Position numbers and translations under genes: made by a program. DNA of 57,255 nt from Gammaproteobacteria bacterium (GTDB lineage Bacteria; Pseudomonadota; Gammaproteobacteria; Enterobacterales; Alteromonadaceae): assembly GCA_017302255.1 (NCBI GenBank), contig JAFLDV010000029.1, forward strand, positions 1 to 57,255, written 5' to 3'. This document shows, piece after piece, positions 17,799 to 27,014 of this stretch. The notes under the pieces were generated by a model. The model was given only the letters and a program-made list of their open reading frames with translations. It was not told the origin of the DNA and did not search any database. How positions within the stretch are numbered: position 1 is the first letter of the stretch; the number at the start of each line of letters is the position of its first letter.

Positions 17799-19139
17799 TT
17801 GTTTCAGCTACTTTCACTGAAAAAGAAGTTAACCAATGTACTCGATAACACTTTAAATCGCGTAAAACACACTTTAAAATTGTACAACGAGATATTTTTA
17901 TTTCTTACAGCAGTTAAGAGATCATCGAAGGCACAACTTCAATCCCCGACTTACTATGTAGTCATTGCGAGTGATTTTTTACCGACTATCCATGGTGGCA
18001 TATACCGGCCCTTATCGTGGTTACAATTGGCAGCTATCCATGATGTTTGCGTGGAGTTACTAACCAATACACCAAAACGTATCAATACTGTTGGCAAGTT
18101 AATGACTAGTGAGTCATTAATTTCAAACAAGATACACTACTGCGATGAATCCGAATTTCAGTTATTTTCCCGTCCATCGCGGGTAATCATATCGCGACCA
18201 GAGTTCCTGTTAGCCGCTCTACAGCGTTTAGAACAAATGCATAAAGCAAAACAGATCAGTCATATTATCGCAACAGGCCCTGATTTCTCATCCTTTGTGA
18301 TCGCAGCTCTGTTTGCGCAAAAACATGACGTTCGATTGCATTTGGATTATCGCGATGAGTGGACCCAAAGTCCTTTCGAGTTTTCGCAGCCAACATTTCT
18401 CGCAAAGATTTTAGAAAAAGCATGTGTAAGCCACGCCGATAGTATTTCGATGACAACACAGAGCCAAATGAATAATTTCAAACGCCATTTTCGTGGAAAT
18501 ACGCCATTATTCCTAAGGCAAAATGGCTGTGACAATTTCCCTGAGCGGGCACCTGGCCAACTGAGCTCAATCGAGGAGCTTCGCTTATGTCATAGTGGAA
18601 GTATTGGTGGGCATAATTCATTGGAACAGGTGTTATTTTTGTTTAATGAACTTTCACCGAAGATACACGCATCAGGTCGAACATTGCATCTGACGTTTTG
18701 TGGTTCAATTGCAGAAAATCAACTATCACTAATATCGATGGCTTCTAACTTTAAAATAACCACTTTTGGGCAACTTACACCAGAGCAAGCATTTACTCAC
18801 AGCAGCGAGGCCGACCTCTGCTTGTTGTTGATTGACCATCGTTATGAAAGATATCTACCCGGAAAACTATTTGGCTATATTGCAACTGGAAATCCGATAT
18901 TGATCATTGGTGCTGAATCAAGCACTGAAATAAGTTCGTTGTGTAATGAGTTTGAAATACCGCACTTTTTTGCCGATTGCAAAACTGTGGACACAAACGC
19001 ATGTGCTGATTTCATTCTTAAAGCTCGAAGCAAAAAAACAGCACCGGCGCAATTAATCCGCTTTCGTGAAAGCATGGATAGGCAACAATTGGCAAAGGAG
19101 TTTTTTGAGATCTTTAATAATGATACGACTAACGTTTAA
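17799..19139 (+). CDS. Glycosyltransferase-like protein (GT-B, GT4-like)
   Basis: A 446-residue protein with a GT-B pattern. The N-domain has YYVVIASDFLPTIHGGIYRP, then HIIATGPDFSSFVIAALFAQ and LHLDYRDEWTQSPFE. The C-domain has LRLCHSGSIGGHNSLEQVLF, FKITTFGQLTPEQAFTHSSEADLCLLLI and a glycine-rich LPGKLFGYIATGNPILIIG. These resemble family 4 enzymes, but the E-x7-E motif is not obvious, so I leave the sugar open. It starts with TTG at 17799, with AAAAAAGGA upstream. This is the last gene of the rightward operon. Its stop overlaps, tail to tail, the stop of the leftward glycosyltransferase by 11 bp, with no terminator between. Confidence 0.7.
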   Translation: MFQLLSLKKKLTNVLDNTLNRVKHTLKLYNEIFLFLTAVKRSSKAQLQSPTYYVVIASDFLPTIHGGIYRPLSWLQLAAIHDVCVELLTNTPKRINTVGKLMTSESLISNKIHYCDESEFQLFSRPSRVIISRPEFLLAALQRLEQMHKAKQISHIIATGPDFSSFVIAALFAQKHDVRLHLDYRDEWTQSPFEFSQPTFLAKILEKACVSHADSISMTTQSQMNNFKRHFRGNTPLFLRQNGCDNFPERAPGQLSSIEELRLCHSGSIGGHNSLEQVLFLFNELSPKIHASGRTLHLTFCGSIAENQLSLISMASNFKITTFGQLTPEQAFTHSSEADLCLLLIDHRYERYLPGKLFGYIATGNPILIIGAESSTEISSLCNEFEIPHFFADCKTVDTNACADFILKARSKKTAPAQLIRFRESMDRQQLAKEFFEIFNNDTTNV

Positions 19140-20148
19140 CCCATGAAGATGATGTCAGCAACGCATTACACCTTACCAACAAGGTGGCCGTTCGGTATGA
19201 ACGTTTATAAAAAGCGATCAAAAAGCGCTCTTTAATTGGCAATGATTTAATAAATTCTTTTGTTCTTCCCGAGTACATCGCCACATCATCCATATACCAA
19301 TCATAAATTTTTTTATGAATAGGCCCTAATCCCTTTGCATGCACGACTCTCGAGTACATCACATGATAGAAAGCGGTTGCAGCATATATATCAAGCAACA
19401 ATTTGCCGTCCAAGTGGGTAGCTTGCAAGCGAGCTTTTAATAATTGCATTACAACAGTAATGGATAATAAATGCTGACTGGAGGAGTTTACCAAACTCGA
19501 ATTACGAATTAAGTATATTATCGTCGGCACGGCCAGTGGCACTACACGGTTAGCTTTTAAACTCACGTCAAATAATGCCAGCAAATCTTCACCCATACTG
19601 ACGTTTTCAGGAAATTCTACCCCAACAAACAAATATCTCTTGTAACATTTGTTCCAAACAGAGACTGTCGATTTAGGGGCAAGAATTGCCAATGCGAAAT
19701 CCGGGCCGGACATCGCACTAAAGTCAGTGGCTCGCTTTAGTCTATGTTCAGAACTACCTTCTTTCATGGAGTAATAGTCAGACACAACAATATCGGCATC
19801 TTGCTCTTGCGCAGCACGAAGAAACTGTTTACAAGCACTTGGTAATAATTGGTCATCGCCGTCAAGGAACATCACATATTCCGAAGTCGCGAGCCGCAGC
19901 CCTGCGTTCCGAGCAGAACTAACACCACCATTCGTTTTTAGTAATACCTGGAGTTCCGGATTCGACTGTTGGAGCGAGTGAACTATATCCGCAGTTCTAT
20001 CATTGCCACCATCTACAATAACAATAACTTCAACAGCAATATCTTGCTGATTTAAGGCCGACGAAATTGCGGTCGCTATATAATCTTGTACATTATAGGC
20101 GGTAATTATTATTGAAATTTGTGCCAAAGAGTATCTCCCTTCCCCCAC
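19129..20148 (-). CDS. Glycosyltransferase family 2
   Basis: GT-A fold inverting glycosyltransferase, last gene of the leftward manC operon. Motifs are ISIIITAYNVQDYIATAISS, VIVIVDGGNDRTADI, NGGVSSARNAGL and the DxD-type metal site YVMFLDGDDQLL. The C-terminal 130 residues are helical and basic, with no strong membrane helix. The frame opens with GTG at 20148. A TTG at 20127 has a better-spaced GGGAG site 7-8 bases upstream and starts right at the first beta strand (LAQISIIITAYN), so the true protein may be 332 residues. It is 8 bp from the acyltransferase upstream and converges on the rightward operon with an 11-bp overlap. Confidence 0.85.
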   Translation of the reverse strand: MGEGRYSLAQISIIITAYNVQDYIATAISSALNQQDIAVEVIVIVDGGNDRTADIVHSLQQSNPELQVLLKTNGGVSSARNAGLRLATSEYVMFLDGDDQLLPSACKQFLRAAQEQDADIVVSDYYSMKEGSSEHRLKRATDFSAMSGPDFALAILAPKSTVSVWNKCYKRYLFVGVEFPENVSMGEDLLALFDVSLKANRVVPLAVPTIIYLIRNSSLVNSSSQHLLSITVVMQLLKARLQATHLDGKLLLDIYAATAFYHVMYSRVVHAKGLGPIHKKIYDWYMDDVAMYSGRTKEFIKSLPIKERFLIAFYKRSYRTATLLVRCNALLTSSSWVKR

Positions 20149-20156
20149 ACTAATGT

Positions 20157-21203
20157 TTAAGCAACTTTTGGCAGTTTGGCTTTAAACCAACCATTGACCA
20201 CACTTATTACTGGGAATTCTACAAATTTTGAAAACAGGATCCCAGCAAATACTGAACCGACGATACATAAACTAAAAAATACGTTTGGCGAAAGCCACAT
20301 AAACAAATTAGTAACTTCAGCAAAAATCATTAACACAATAACATGAGTTAGATAAATTGAATATGATGCTTTACCTATCGTTAGTAGAAAACGCGGAACT
20401 TTAAGACCGTGTTTTTGTTCATAGGATACAACTCCAACAATAAACAGTGTCGAGCCGAGTAGGTAACATGTATGTAACAACCACCAACCTTTTGGAATGT
20501 TTTCCGCGAAAGACTCAAATAGGCCAACAGAAAAAAACAACAATAGTCCAAGTGTCATCAAAGCTTTTTCAAAAATTACGCGTTTACTAACGATAAGTTT
20601 TGCTGCAAACATCCCAAGAAAGAAACCAAGATTAAACAACTGCAAAGTAAAATCGACTAACACTACTGAAGGAAATGGCTGAAACAGCAACTGGATGCTT
20701 AATAAGCTAAACCAGCTAATAAACAAGACAATCCCAGCTTTCCTATTAATTAAAAGGACTGAAAACATCGAATAAAACAGCAACTCCCGCGTTAAAGTCC
20801 ATGCAACTCCCAAAATTTGGCCATGTCCTCCAGGCAACAGAAATATGCTCCTAAAAATTGTGTCAAACTCGCGCTCATGTCTTTGGGCTGTAGGGCTAAA
20901 AACCAAAATACATCCATATAATGCTAGAACAATCCAATATGTTGGCACTATCCTGACAAAACGCTTTTGCCAATAGTTAGACAGCCTATCAGGGCGGGCA
21001 ATGTCTTGGTGATGAATATAAAAAATGATGAAGCCGCTTAATACAAAGAAAAACTCGACCCCTGCGTGTCCAAACTCGAATAGCCCATTAAAACCATCAA
21101 CACCAAGATTTTGTGGCAAGCCTAAAATAATTGTTGCGTGTGCTAATAAAACCAACAACGCGGCGATCCCTCGACCAGCCTCGATCCCATCAAGCTTATT
21201 CAT
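20157..21203 (-). CDS. Acyltransferase family 3 membrane protein
   Basis: Integral-membrane O-acyltransferase (Acyl_transf_3/OafA-like), 348 residues with about ten hydrophobic helices. It begins MNKLDGIEAGRGIAALLVLLAHA, where the conserved Arg of RGIAA and the His of LAHA are the family's active-site signature, followed by GHAGVEFFFVLSGFII and the basic KRFVRIVPTYW motif. Such enzymes transfer acetyl or succinyl groups to extracellular or lipid-linked sugars, so it likely decorates the polymer made by this locus. It overlaps the upstream glycosyltransferase by 4 bp and belongs to the leftward manC operon. The gene is AT-rich like the facing block. Confidence 0.88.
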   Translation of the reverse strand: MNKLDGIEAGRGIAALLVLLAHATIILGLPQNLGVDGFNGLFEFGHAGVEFFFVLSGFIIFYIHHQDIARPDRLSNYWQKRFVRIVPTYWIVLALYGCILVFSPTAQRHEREFDTIFRSIFLLPGGHGQILGVAWTLTRELLFYSMFSVLLINRKAGIVLFISWFSLLSIQLLFQPFPSVVLVDFTLQLFNLGFFLGMFAAKLIVSKRVIFEKALMTLGLLLFFSVGLFESFAENIPKGWWLLHTCYLLGSTLFIVGVVSYEQKHGLKVPRFLLTIGKASYSIYLTHVIVLMIFAEVTNLFMWLSPNVFFSLCIVGSVFAGILFSKFVEFPVISVVNGWFKAKLPKVA

Positions 21204-22291
21204 ACTTTTCCAGAGTTAAATAACCGCTGCCATTGAGCCCACATCGGCGCAATCGCGTACTCATTATCAATAATTTGGCGATTATGAGCGCCAATCTCTG
21301 ACCAATGCGATCTTGTGGCTATTGCCAGAAGTAAGGCTGAGGTAAAAGCGGCATCATTGATTTTGGCAGTGTAAGAATCAGTCGCGTTGGCAAAAATACT
21401 CGAAACATCCCCTACTTCTGTTGCGACAACAGGTAGCCCTGCGGCCATCGCTTCCAGCATTGCAATTGGCAGTTGCTCAGTGTCTGAACTCAGTGCAAAC
21501 AAATCAAACTGCGCGAGTAACTCTGTCGGTTTTTTCTGATAACCGGTAAAAGTTACTTTTGAGTCTAAATTCAGTTCACTAACCAGTAATTTTACCGAGC
21601 TTAGCTCTGGGCCGTCGCCAACGATAATCAGGCGCAGGTCGGCCTGTTGCGAAGCAACAGCGAAAGCACGAACCAATCGCGGAATGTTCTTTTCTTTCCT
21701 AATGGCGGCCACGGTACCTATGGTAATTGGCCCTGTCGATGAGAATTCTTTTGCTTTCAAAGGTAAAGCAACACCATTTGCAATATAGGAGCATTTACTG
21801 CGCGGTACACGCCACACTTCAGTCGCTAGCTTTTGCAGTAACCGCGAAGGCACAACGAGTTTTGTTGAGGTGAGCCAAAACAGTAACTTACGAGTCAAGA
21901 CTCGCCTAGGAAGCTGGGAAACGGCTTCGTCCGGGCCAAAACCGTCTTCCACTTGAACATGAGGGCATAACTTTGGCACATTCGCCAAAGCCCATTCAAT
22001 AGCACCCCAGTTGTAGGACAACACAAGATCAGGTTTGACTTGCTTTAGCACTTGCCGAAATGCCTGGCGATTGGCAAATGCCCCCCCTTTCACAATTGTA
22101 AGCGGCATCAACTCAAAATTCACCTGCGGCTCGAGTAAATCCGCCGCCGGAAATTGATTATCCATGGCCACGATAATATGGCGATATTCCCCACCGAAAT
22201 GATTGGCCAAGGCAACAAATCTAGCTTGCGGCCCGCCAAGTTTGAACGTTGAAAACGCATGTAAAATGGTTTTGACCGCTTGCTGACTCAT
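21200..22291 (-). CDS. Glycosyltransferase family 4
   Basis: GT-B retaining glycosyltransferase of 363 residues. The N-domain has ILHAFSTFKLGGPQARFVALANHF, which carries the glycine-rich loop, and PDLVLSYNWGAIEWALAN. The donor half has ANGVALP, GTVAAIRKEKNIPRLVRAF, RLIIVGDGPELSSVK and the signature SSDTEQLPIAMLEAMAAGLPVVAT, with glutamates spaced as in GT4 enzymes. It is a cytoplasmic enzyme extending the lipid-linked repeat unit. It is tightly coupled: the ATG shares one base with the stop of the fused oxidoreductase upstream, and its own stop overlaps the acyltransferase start by 4 bp. Confidence 0.88.
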   Translation of the reverse strand: MSQQAVKTILHAFSTFKLGGPQARFVALANHFGGEYRHIIVAMDNQFPAADLLEPQVNFELMPLTIVKGGAFANRQAFRQVLKQVKPDLVLSYNWGAIEWALANVPKLCPHVQVEDGFGPDEAVSQLPRRVLTRKLLFWLTSTKLVVPSRLLQKLATEVWRVPRSKCSYIANGVALPLKAKEFSSTGPITIGTVAAIRKEKNIPRLVRAFAVASQQADLRLIIVGDGPELSSVKLLVSELNLDSKVTFTGYQKKPTELLAQFDLFALSSDTEQLPIAMLEAMAAGLPVVATEVGDVSSIFANATDSYTAKINDAAFTSALLLAIATRSHWSEIGAHNRQIIDNEYAIAPMWAQWQRLFNSGKV

Positions 22292-24396
22292 TAGATTTCT
22301 GACCTAAAGATACTGATTGCTTGCCGTTTAAACTCTTGAGCATCAGCAACTGGCTGCCAGTTCAAATCTTGTTGAGCGTCGGTACAATCAAAACGTGCGA
22401 CTAAACCACGAGACTGAATATCCCGAAGCGACGGAAATGGTGATTTTTTGCCACCCACAGTCTTGATAAGCCATTTAAATACTTCGACTGCCCATAACGT
22501 TTGCGGGAATGTCGCTTTATATTTTAATGGTCTGCCAGTTGCAATACTCAGCTCAGCTAAATACTCTCGAGCTGACCAACGGACATCACCTACCAGGTTG
22601 TAACTGCGATTAACCGCTTTAGCACTTGTTAACGCTTGGCAAATGGCTTCTGCACAATCTGAGACTAGGACCCAAGGTAACTGATTGTTGCCAAGATTCC
22701 AGCCATTGCAGTATTGCTCATTATTGAAGAAACCTAGACCACCATGGAATGGACTTGTACCTTCGCCCACCACAAGACCCGGGCGCAAAATGACTAAATC
22801 TAGCGAATGCTTGCTACAAACATCAACCACTGCTTGATCAGCGAGTGCTTTGGCCCGGGAATAATCATTTCGTTCTGTCGATTTCGAATCAGCAGGCGTG
22901 CTGCCGGTGACTACATCGTTGGCATCGCCCAAGAACAATGAGGAAATCGAGCCAACATGGACTAAGCGTTGAACTTTGGCAACAATCGCTGCGTCACAAA
23001 CTGCTACTGCAGACTCAACCATCGCTTTGCGGATCTCTTCGAAATTCGCACCACCACCGCCATGAGCTAAATTCACCACCAATTGCACTCCGGCCATCGC
23101 TCGTGCCAGGTGCTCGGCATTCTTTACATCGCCAGACACTAACTCAACACCAGGCTGATAGAAACATGAATGCAGGTTTCGGATCCCTCGAGCTAATACT
23201 CGCACTTGATATTGTTCAGCGAGCAAGCGCGTGACTGTGTGACGCCCGATAAAACCAGTACCACCAATCACTAAAACCTTTGGTTTTGAAGTATCGAGAA
23301 CTGCCTGAACCGGCGATTCTTGCAATGGCAACAGCGGAAATGCACGTGCCATTTGCTCACAAACCGCGACTAAATGTGCGCCATAGCTAAAATCCGCTTT
23401 AGGCGATTTCCCTGAGGTAAATGCAGAATAAATTTCGTCAATGCTACCTTTCATACCGAGATAGAACGGATCTGAGCGCGATTTTAATTTAACCATCGCC
23501 AATGCGTAATTAATCAGATTACCCGCTCCAGTAGCGAATAACTGCCCAGCACTTTTTGCCGCGGAGAGGAAACCATCAGCAGCATCTAAATACGTGGTAC
23601 GTTTTACCTGAAAATATTGATTAGTGAACATATCGGCAATGGCGATACCGTCATCACAATATACTGTCATGCGACATGCTGGAAATTTTGAACCAACATG
23701 AAAGCGAAAATTCACTGGCGCCTGCTGGCACTGAAGAGTTGCTTGTAGTTGAGTGTAGAGTACGACTCCTGGCGAAATCTCTGTACCTTGTGCTGCTTGG
23801 GCGTCACATTTTTCAACATTACCTACAAAGTCCACAATTTGTGATAACGGATGGACGGCTTGCTCTAATAAAATATTAACCGGCTGACAAAACATCCAAT
23901 GCCCAAATTGCCGCGCAGCTAATTGCTTAAGAGGAGCCTCATAGACGTAATCAACAAATCGAACTGGACCTAATTTACCCGCCTCAATATCACGTTTTAG
24001 ATTCAAATAAGCAGGTGAATACATAAAGTTCTGATTAACTGCAGTTAAGGTTCCTGCAGCTTCAGCGATTGCCTGCATTTCAGCACATTCTTCGCTGCTG
24101 ACTCCCACCGGCTTCTCAATCACAACTTTGCGGCCAAGCCGCAAAAACGGCAGTGCCGACGCATAATGTACATTGGGCGGTGTCAACACATGGACCACAT
24201 CAAAATCGAGGGCAACAGCCTCGTCAATGTCAGCACAAACTTTGGGAATATTAAATTGACGAGCAAATTGCTCTGCTAATGCTTTGTTATTGTCGTATAC
24301 CGCTACCATTTTTGCTGAAGGATTAGCCAACAACGCCTCAGCATGGACTTTTGCAATATTACCTGTCCCAACAATAAGAACTTTAAGCACTGACAT
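22291..24396 (-). CDS. Fused Gfo/Idh/MocA oxidoreductase and NAD-dependent epimerase/dehydratase
   Basis: A 701-residue two-domain protein. The ATG at 24396 (MSVLKVLIVGTGNIAKVHAEALL) is preferred over one 36 bp upstream because GAAAGGA lies just before it. Residues 1-360 are a Gfo/Idh/MocA dehydrogenase with Rossmann motif GTGNIAKVHA and EKPVG, the usual catalytic-lysine region. Residues from about 375 on are an extended SDR, beginning KVLVIGGTGFIGRHTVTRLL, with VHVGSISSLF and the catalytic YxxxK (NDYSRAKAL). Both halves should act on nucleotide sugars, possibly oxidising and then epimerising or dehydrating one precursor. The exact sugar is unknown. It is coupled to the downstream glycosyltransferase by a one-base stop/start overlap. 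Confidence 0.88.
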   Translation of the reverse strand: MSVLKVLIVGTGNIAKVHAEALLANPSAKMVAVYDNNKALAEQFARQFNIPKVCADIDEAVALDFDVVHVLTPPNVHYASALPFLRLGRKVVIEKPVGVSSEECAEMQAIAEAAGTLTAVNQNFMYSPAYLNLKRDIEAGKLGPVRFVDYVYEAPLKQLAARQFGHWMFCQPVNILLEQAVHPLSQIVDFVGNVEKCDAQAAQGTEISPGVVLYTQLQATLQCQQAPVNFRFHVGSKFPACRMTVYCDDGIAIADMFTNQYFQVKRTTYLDAADGFLSAAKSAGQLFATGAGNLINYALAMVKLKSRSDPFYLGMKGSIDEIYSAFTSGKSPKADFSYGAHLVAVCEQMARAFPLLPLQESPVQAVLDTSKPKVLVIGGTGFIGRHTVTRLLAEQYQVRVLARGIRNLHSCFYQPGVELVSGDVKNAEHLARAMAGVQLVVNLAHGGGGANFEEIRKAMVESAVAVCDAAIVAKVQRLVHVGSISSLFLGDANDVVTGSTPADSKSTERNDYSRAKALADQAVVDVCSKHSLDLVILRPGLVVGEGTSPFHGGLGFFNNEQYCNGWNLGNNQLPWVLVSDCAEAICQALTSAKAVNRSYNLVGDVRWSAREYLAELSIATGRPLKYKATFPQTLWAVEVFKWLIKTVGGKKSPFPSLRDIQSRGLVARFDCTDAQQDLNWQPVADAQEFKRQAISIFRSEI

Positions 24397-24436
24397 GATT
24401 TTCCTTTCATGATAATTAAATAAACAATACAAATGA

Positions 24437-25561
24437 CTAAGGTAGCGTTTCAGCCGATTTAGATTTGTGCCGCCACTTATACAATTGCTGTTTTAGTTGT
24501 TTTAGCCACTGCTCTAGTCGCAGCAGTAACAATGGGCGCTGAAACTTAGCGATACATAACTCACTAATTTCATTAGCAAATGAGGATTTGTACCGCGCAT
24601 CCCCCCCCATAAAATCGTAAGACATATAGCCCTGTTTTTTATAATGCTCAATCGCCAAATAATGCGCTGCCAAACCCGGTTTTGCCTTATTATTGCCAGC
24701 TATAGAGCTATCCTGTTCAGCTATTGCTGAAAGGTAGAAATATACTTTGCCAGCATGGATAAAGTTGTACAAATATACCCGAGTTGTTGCATCCAGAGTA
24801 ATTTTTATCAACTGCACATTGCCGTCAGCAATGCCTTTGCTTAACATCCGATGGTGAAACTCGCGAAACTCGGCAATAAGGAAGCCACTTTTAGGCCAGC
24901 GTTGTCGATGCAGCTGTGCGATATCATCAAGCCATTCGACAGCTTCAGCCCCACAGTTTGCCACTTGCAATTGGTAATTTGGGTAGATTTTTAGGCTGCG
25001 TTTTATTTGATATCGACTATTAGCCGATAAATAGCTGTCAAACGAATCGCTCGGAGCATCATGAAATTGCACACAATAAGCTTTGGCCTGCCAGATATCC
25101 GCTCGCATCAACTTACAATTCTGAGCTAGATCTGCAATTAGCCGATTGTCAGTGGCGCCGAATACTAACTCATCAAAAGCTAAGTTATCACAGATATAGC
25201 GAAACATTTGTGAACGTACAGCTTGCTCATGACTTTTATCTAGCAAAAAGTCATTATACTCAATCCAGATTTCGTCGTTTTTTGCGATGCCGGTTCGATG
25301 CAAACACAATTGTCGGGCTCGAATAAAGCCATGACGCCATTCGATATGCTCGACTAAAATAGCCAAGCCTACCAATTCCGTTTTACAAGTTGCCTCAACA
25401 ACATAATACCGAGCAGGTTGGAAAGTCGAAAGCCAGTTGCCAATCCAAGGCCATTGCAAAAAAAACGCTTGTTCACTGCGTAATGCCAAGTTTTGCCACT
25501 TTTTTGCGATGTCTTCTGCCGAGGGATTTACTAAAAAGGAAAATTGATAGGCTCTAGACAT
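24437..25561 (-). CDS. GNAT/FemAB-like acyltransferase (CelD/BcsL-type)
   Basis: A 374-residue protein with the double-GNAT layout of the CelD/FemAB group. Landmarks are QAFFLQWPWIGNWLSTFQPARYYVVEA near the N-terminus, ELVGLAILVEH, SYLSANSRYQIKRSLKIYP, RQRWPKSGFLIAEFREFHHRML, VYLYNFIHAGKVYFYLSAI, AAHYLAIEHYKKQGYMSYDFMGGDARYK and a basic helical tail. Such proteins acylate or aminoacylate polysaccharide components, but the substrate cannot be inferred. It is a second member of this superfamily in the locus besides the one at 6803. It lies 40 bp upstream of the fused oxidoreductase gene and 54 bp after the beta-helix gene. I see no signal peptide, so it is probably cytoplasmic. Confidence 0.75.
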   Translation of the reverse strand: MSRAYQFSFLVNPSAEDIAKKWQNLALRSEQAFFLQWPWIGNWLSTFQPARYYVVEATCKTELVGLAILVEHIEWRHGFIRARQLCLHRTGIAKNDEIWIEYNDFLLDKSHEQAVRSQMFRYICDNLAFDELVFGATDNRLIADLAQNCKLMRADIWQAKAYCVQFHDAPSDSFDSYLSANSRYQIKRSLKIYPNYQLQVANCGAEAVEWLDDIAQLHRQRWPKSGFLIAEFREFHHRMLSKGIADGNVQLIKITLDATTRVYLYNFIHAGKVYFYLSAIAEQDSSIAGNNKAKPGLAAHYLAIEHYKKQGYMSYDFMGGDARYKSSFANEISELCIAKFQRPLLLLRLEQWLKQLKQQLYKWRHKSKSAETLP

Positions 25562-25615
25562 GATTAGTGTCCCGAGAGCTTAAGGGATAAATTACTGTCA
25601 ATAACCCATACTCTC

Positions 25616-26983
25616 TCATTGCTCTACCTGTTGCACCGGCAATGCTCCAGCAAACTTACTGGCGGCAGGGTCGAGTTTGTATTGCGTAACATCTATATAG
25701 TAGCCAGGTTCAGGGCTCCACTCAGGCCGGACATAATTGGTTGTTACCGGCGAAATGGTGCTTTTAAGATGATAGTTTAATCGCTGCGGTAATATGAACC
25801 ATTGCCACTGCGCATCAATGTTGTCGATAACAGTGCTAGTTGCACCAATTTGGTAACCGCCATACCCAACCATTAGGTTATTGATAGCCGTGACATTACT
25901 GACCCCTTTGGCCACTCTTAGAAAAGTCCCGCCCCACGGGTTATCATTCACTAGGGTATTTTTCTCCAACCACAACTCATTCTGTTGCCAGCGCAATCCT
26001 TCGGCACCAAAGCTTATCAGCGTAGAGTTTTCACCAGTTGCAGATTGTTGAATTAAATTAAATCCAACAAAAGCCCTGCCGGCATTCGGTAAGTCAATCT
26101 CGTAGCTTGCACGGCCGTTGGTTTCATCAGTAAGCCGGTTGTAAGCAATAGTATTCTTTTCGGCGCGGCTTTTTATTAAGTGACCACGGTTAGAATGATG
26201 AAAGTAGTTACCCAAGGCACGAAACTCAGCGATTGGCCCTACATAAATACCATGTGATTGGCCATCGCCGGCGCCACTGTATGCAAACTCGCTACCCAAA
26301 ACCTCCAACAAGGTTAATTTATCGCTGGTGAGGATGCCGTTTTGATTGCCATAAAACAGGCAATTTCGAACCACCAAACTGCCAGTTTCCGCTCTGATCC
26401 CGGCACCGTTATCATCCGAGACTTTAGCGTCTATAAATTCGATATTTTCTACAATAAAATCACCATTGCGAAAAACCCAAATCGCTTTGCCCTCAGCAGA
26501 TTTATTATTGGCGTACAATCTTGCGCGACCGCCGATACCGCGTATAGTCAACTTGCGCTGCGACCAAAGGGCAACGTCGCCATAATAATTACCGGCCAGA
26601 ATTTCGATTACTTGGCCATCCTTCGCCGTTCTAGCTGCCTCCGCGATGCTGAGATATTGCTGGCCTGGCCCCACACGAAGCACATCAGGAGATGCTTTAG
26701 GTAACGCCTCAACTAAACTCATATCGACCAATAACGGCGGCAGGCTAGGCACATTGAAAGTTTTCGCCAGACGCTCTTCTAATTTGGGTTGTTCAGTGAT
26801 CTGGCGAACCACACTAAAAATCGGTGCTGCAATCCACTCTAATTTGGGGTGGCCTTGTAATCGAACATCCGCATAATCCAAAAGTTCTCCCGGCGTTTTT
26901 CCTATGATGATGTAAGCGACGGAGCCGCAAATCAGCGCGACACAAACTAACCCGAGAGTTATTTTTACCACCAACTTTTTCAC
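25616..26983 (-). CDS. Right-handed parallel beta-helix protein, membrane-anchored
   Basis: About 455 residues from the GTG at 26983 (GTGAAAAAGTTGG), chosen because GCGAGGGA precedes it at good spacing. A TTG 21 bp further upstream has its AAAGGA almost touching and is less likely. A single membrane helix at the N-terminus (KITLGLVCVALICGSVAYIII) anchors a periplasmic protein. Residues about 115-400 show the repeats of a beta-helix: VGPGQQYLSIAEAARTAKDGQVIEI, LTIRGIGGRARLYA, FIVENIEFIDAKV, LVVRNCLFYGNQNGILTS, LLEVLGSEFAYSGAGDGQSHGIYVG and YFHHSNRGHLIKSRAEKNTIAYNRL. Folds of this kind are polysaccharide lyases, epimerases or depolymerases. It lies between phosphomannomutase and the acyltransferase, so it may act on the same polymer. 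Catalytic residues are not assignable. Confidence 0.78.
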   Translation of the reverse strand: MKKLVVKITLGLVCVALICGSVAYIIIGKTPGELLDYADVRLQGHPKLEWIAAPIFSVVRQITEQPKLEERLAKTFNVPSLPPLLVDMSLVEALPKASPDVLRVGPGQQYLSIAEAARTAKDGQVIEILAGNYYGDVALWSQRKLTIRGIGGRARLYANNKSAEGKAIWVFRNGDFIVENIEFIDAKVSDDNGAGIRAETGSLVVRNCLFYGNQNGILTSDKLTLLEVLGSEFAYSGAGDGQSHGIYVGPIAEFRALGNYFHHSNRGHLIKSRAEKNTIAYNRLTDETNGRASYEIDLPNAGRAFVGFNLIQQSATGENSTLISFGAEGLRWQQNELWLEKNTLVNDNPWGGTFLRVAKGVSNVTAINNLMVGYGGYQIGATSTVIDNIDAQWQWFILPQRLNYHLKSTISPVTTNYVRPEWSPEPGYYIDVTQYKLDPAASKFAGALPVQQVEQ

Positions 26984-27014
26984 GTATTCCCTCGCACTCG
27001 CCAATCCTTTTGCT

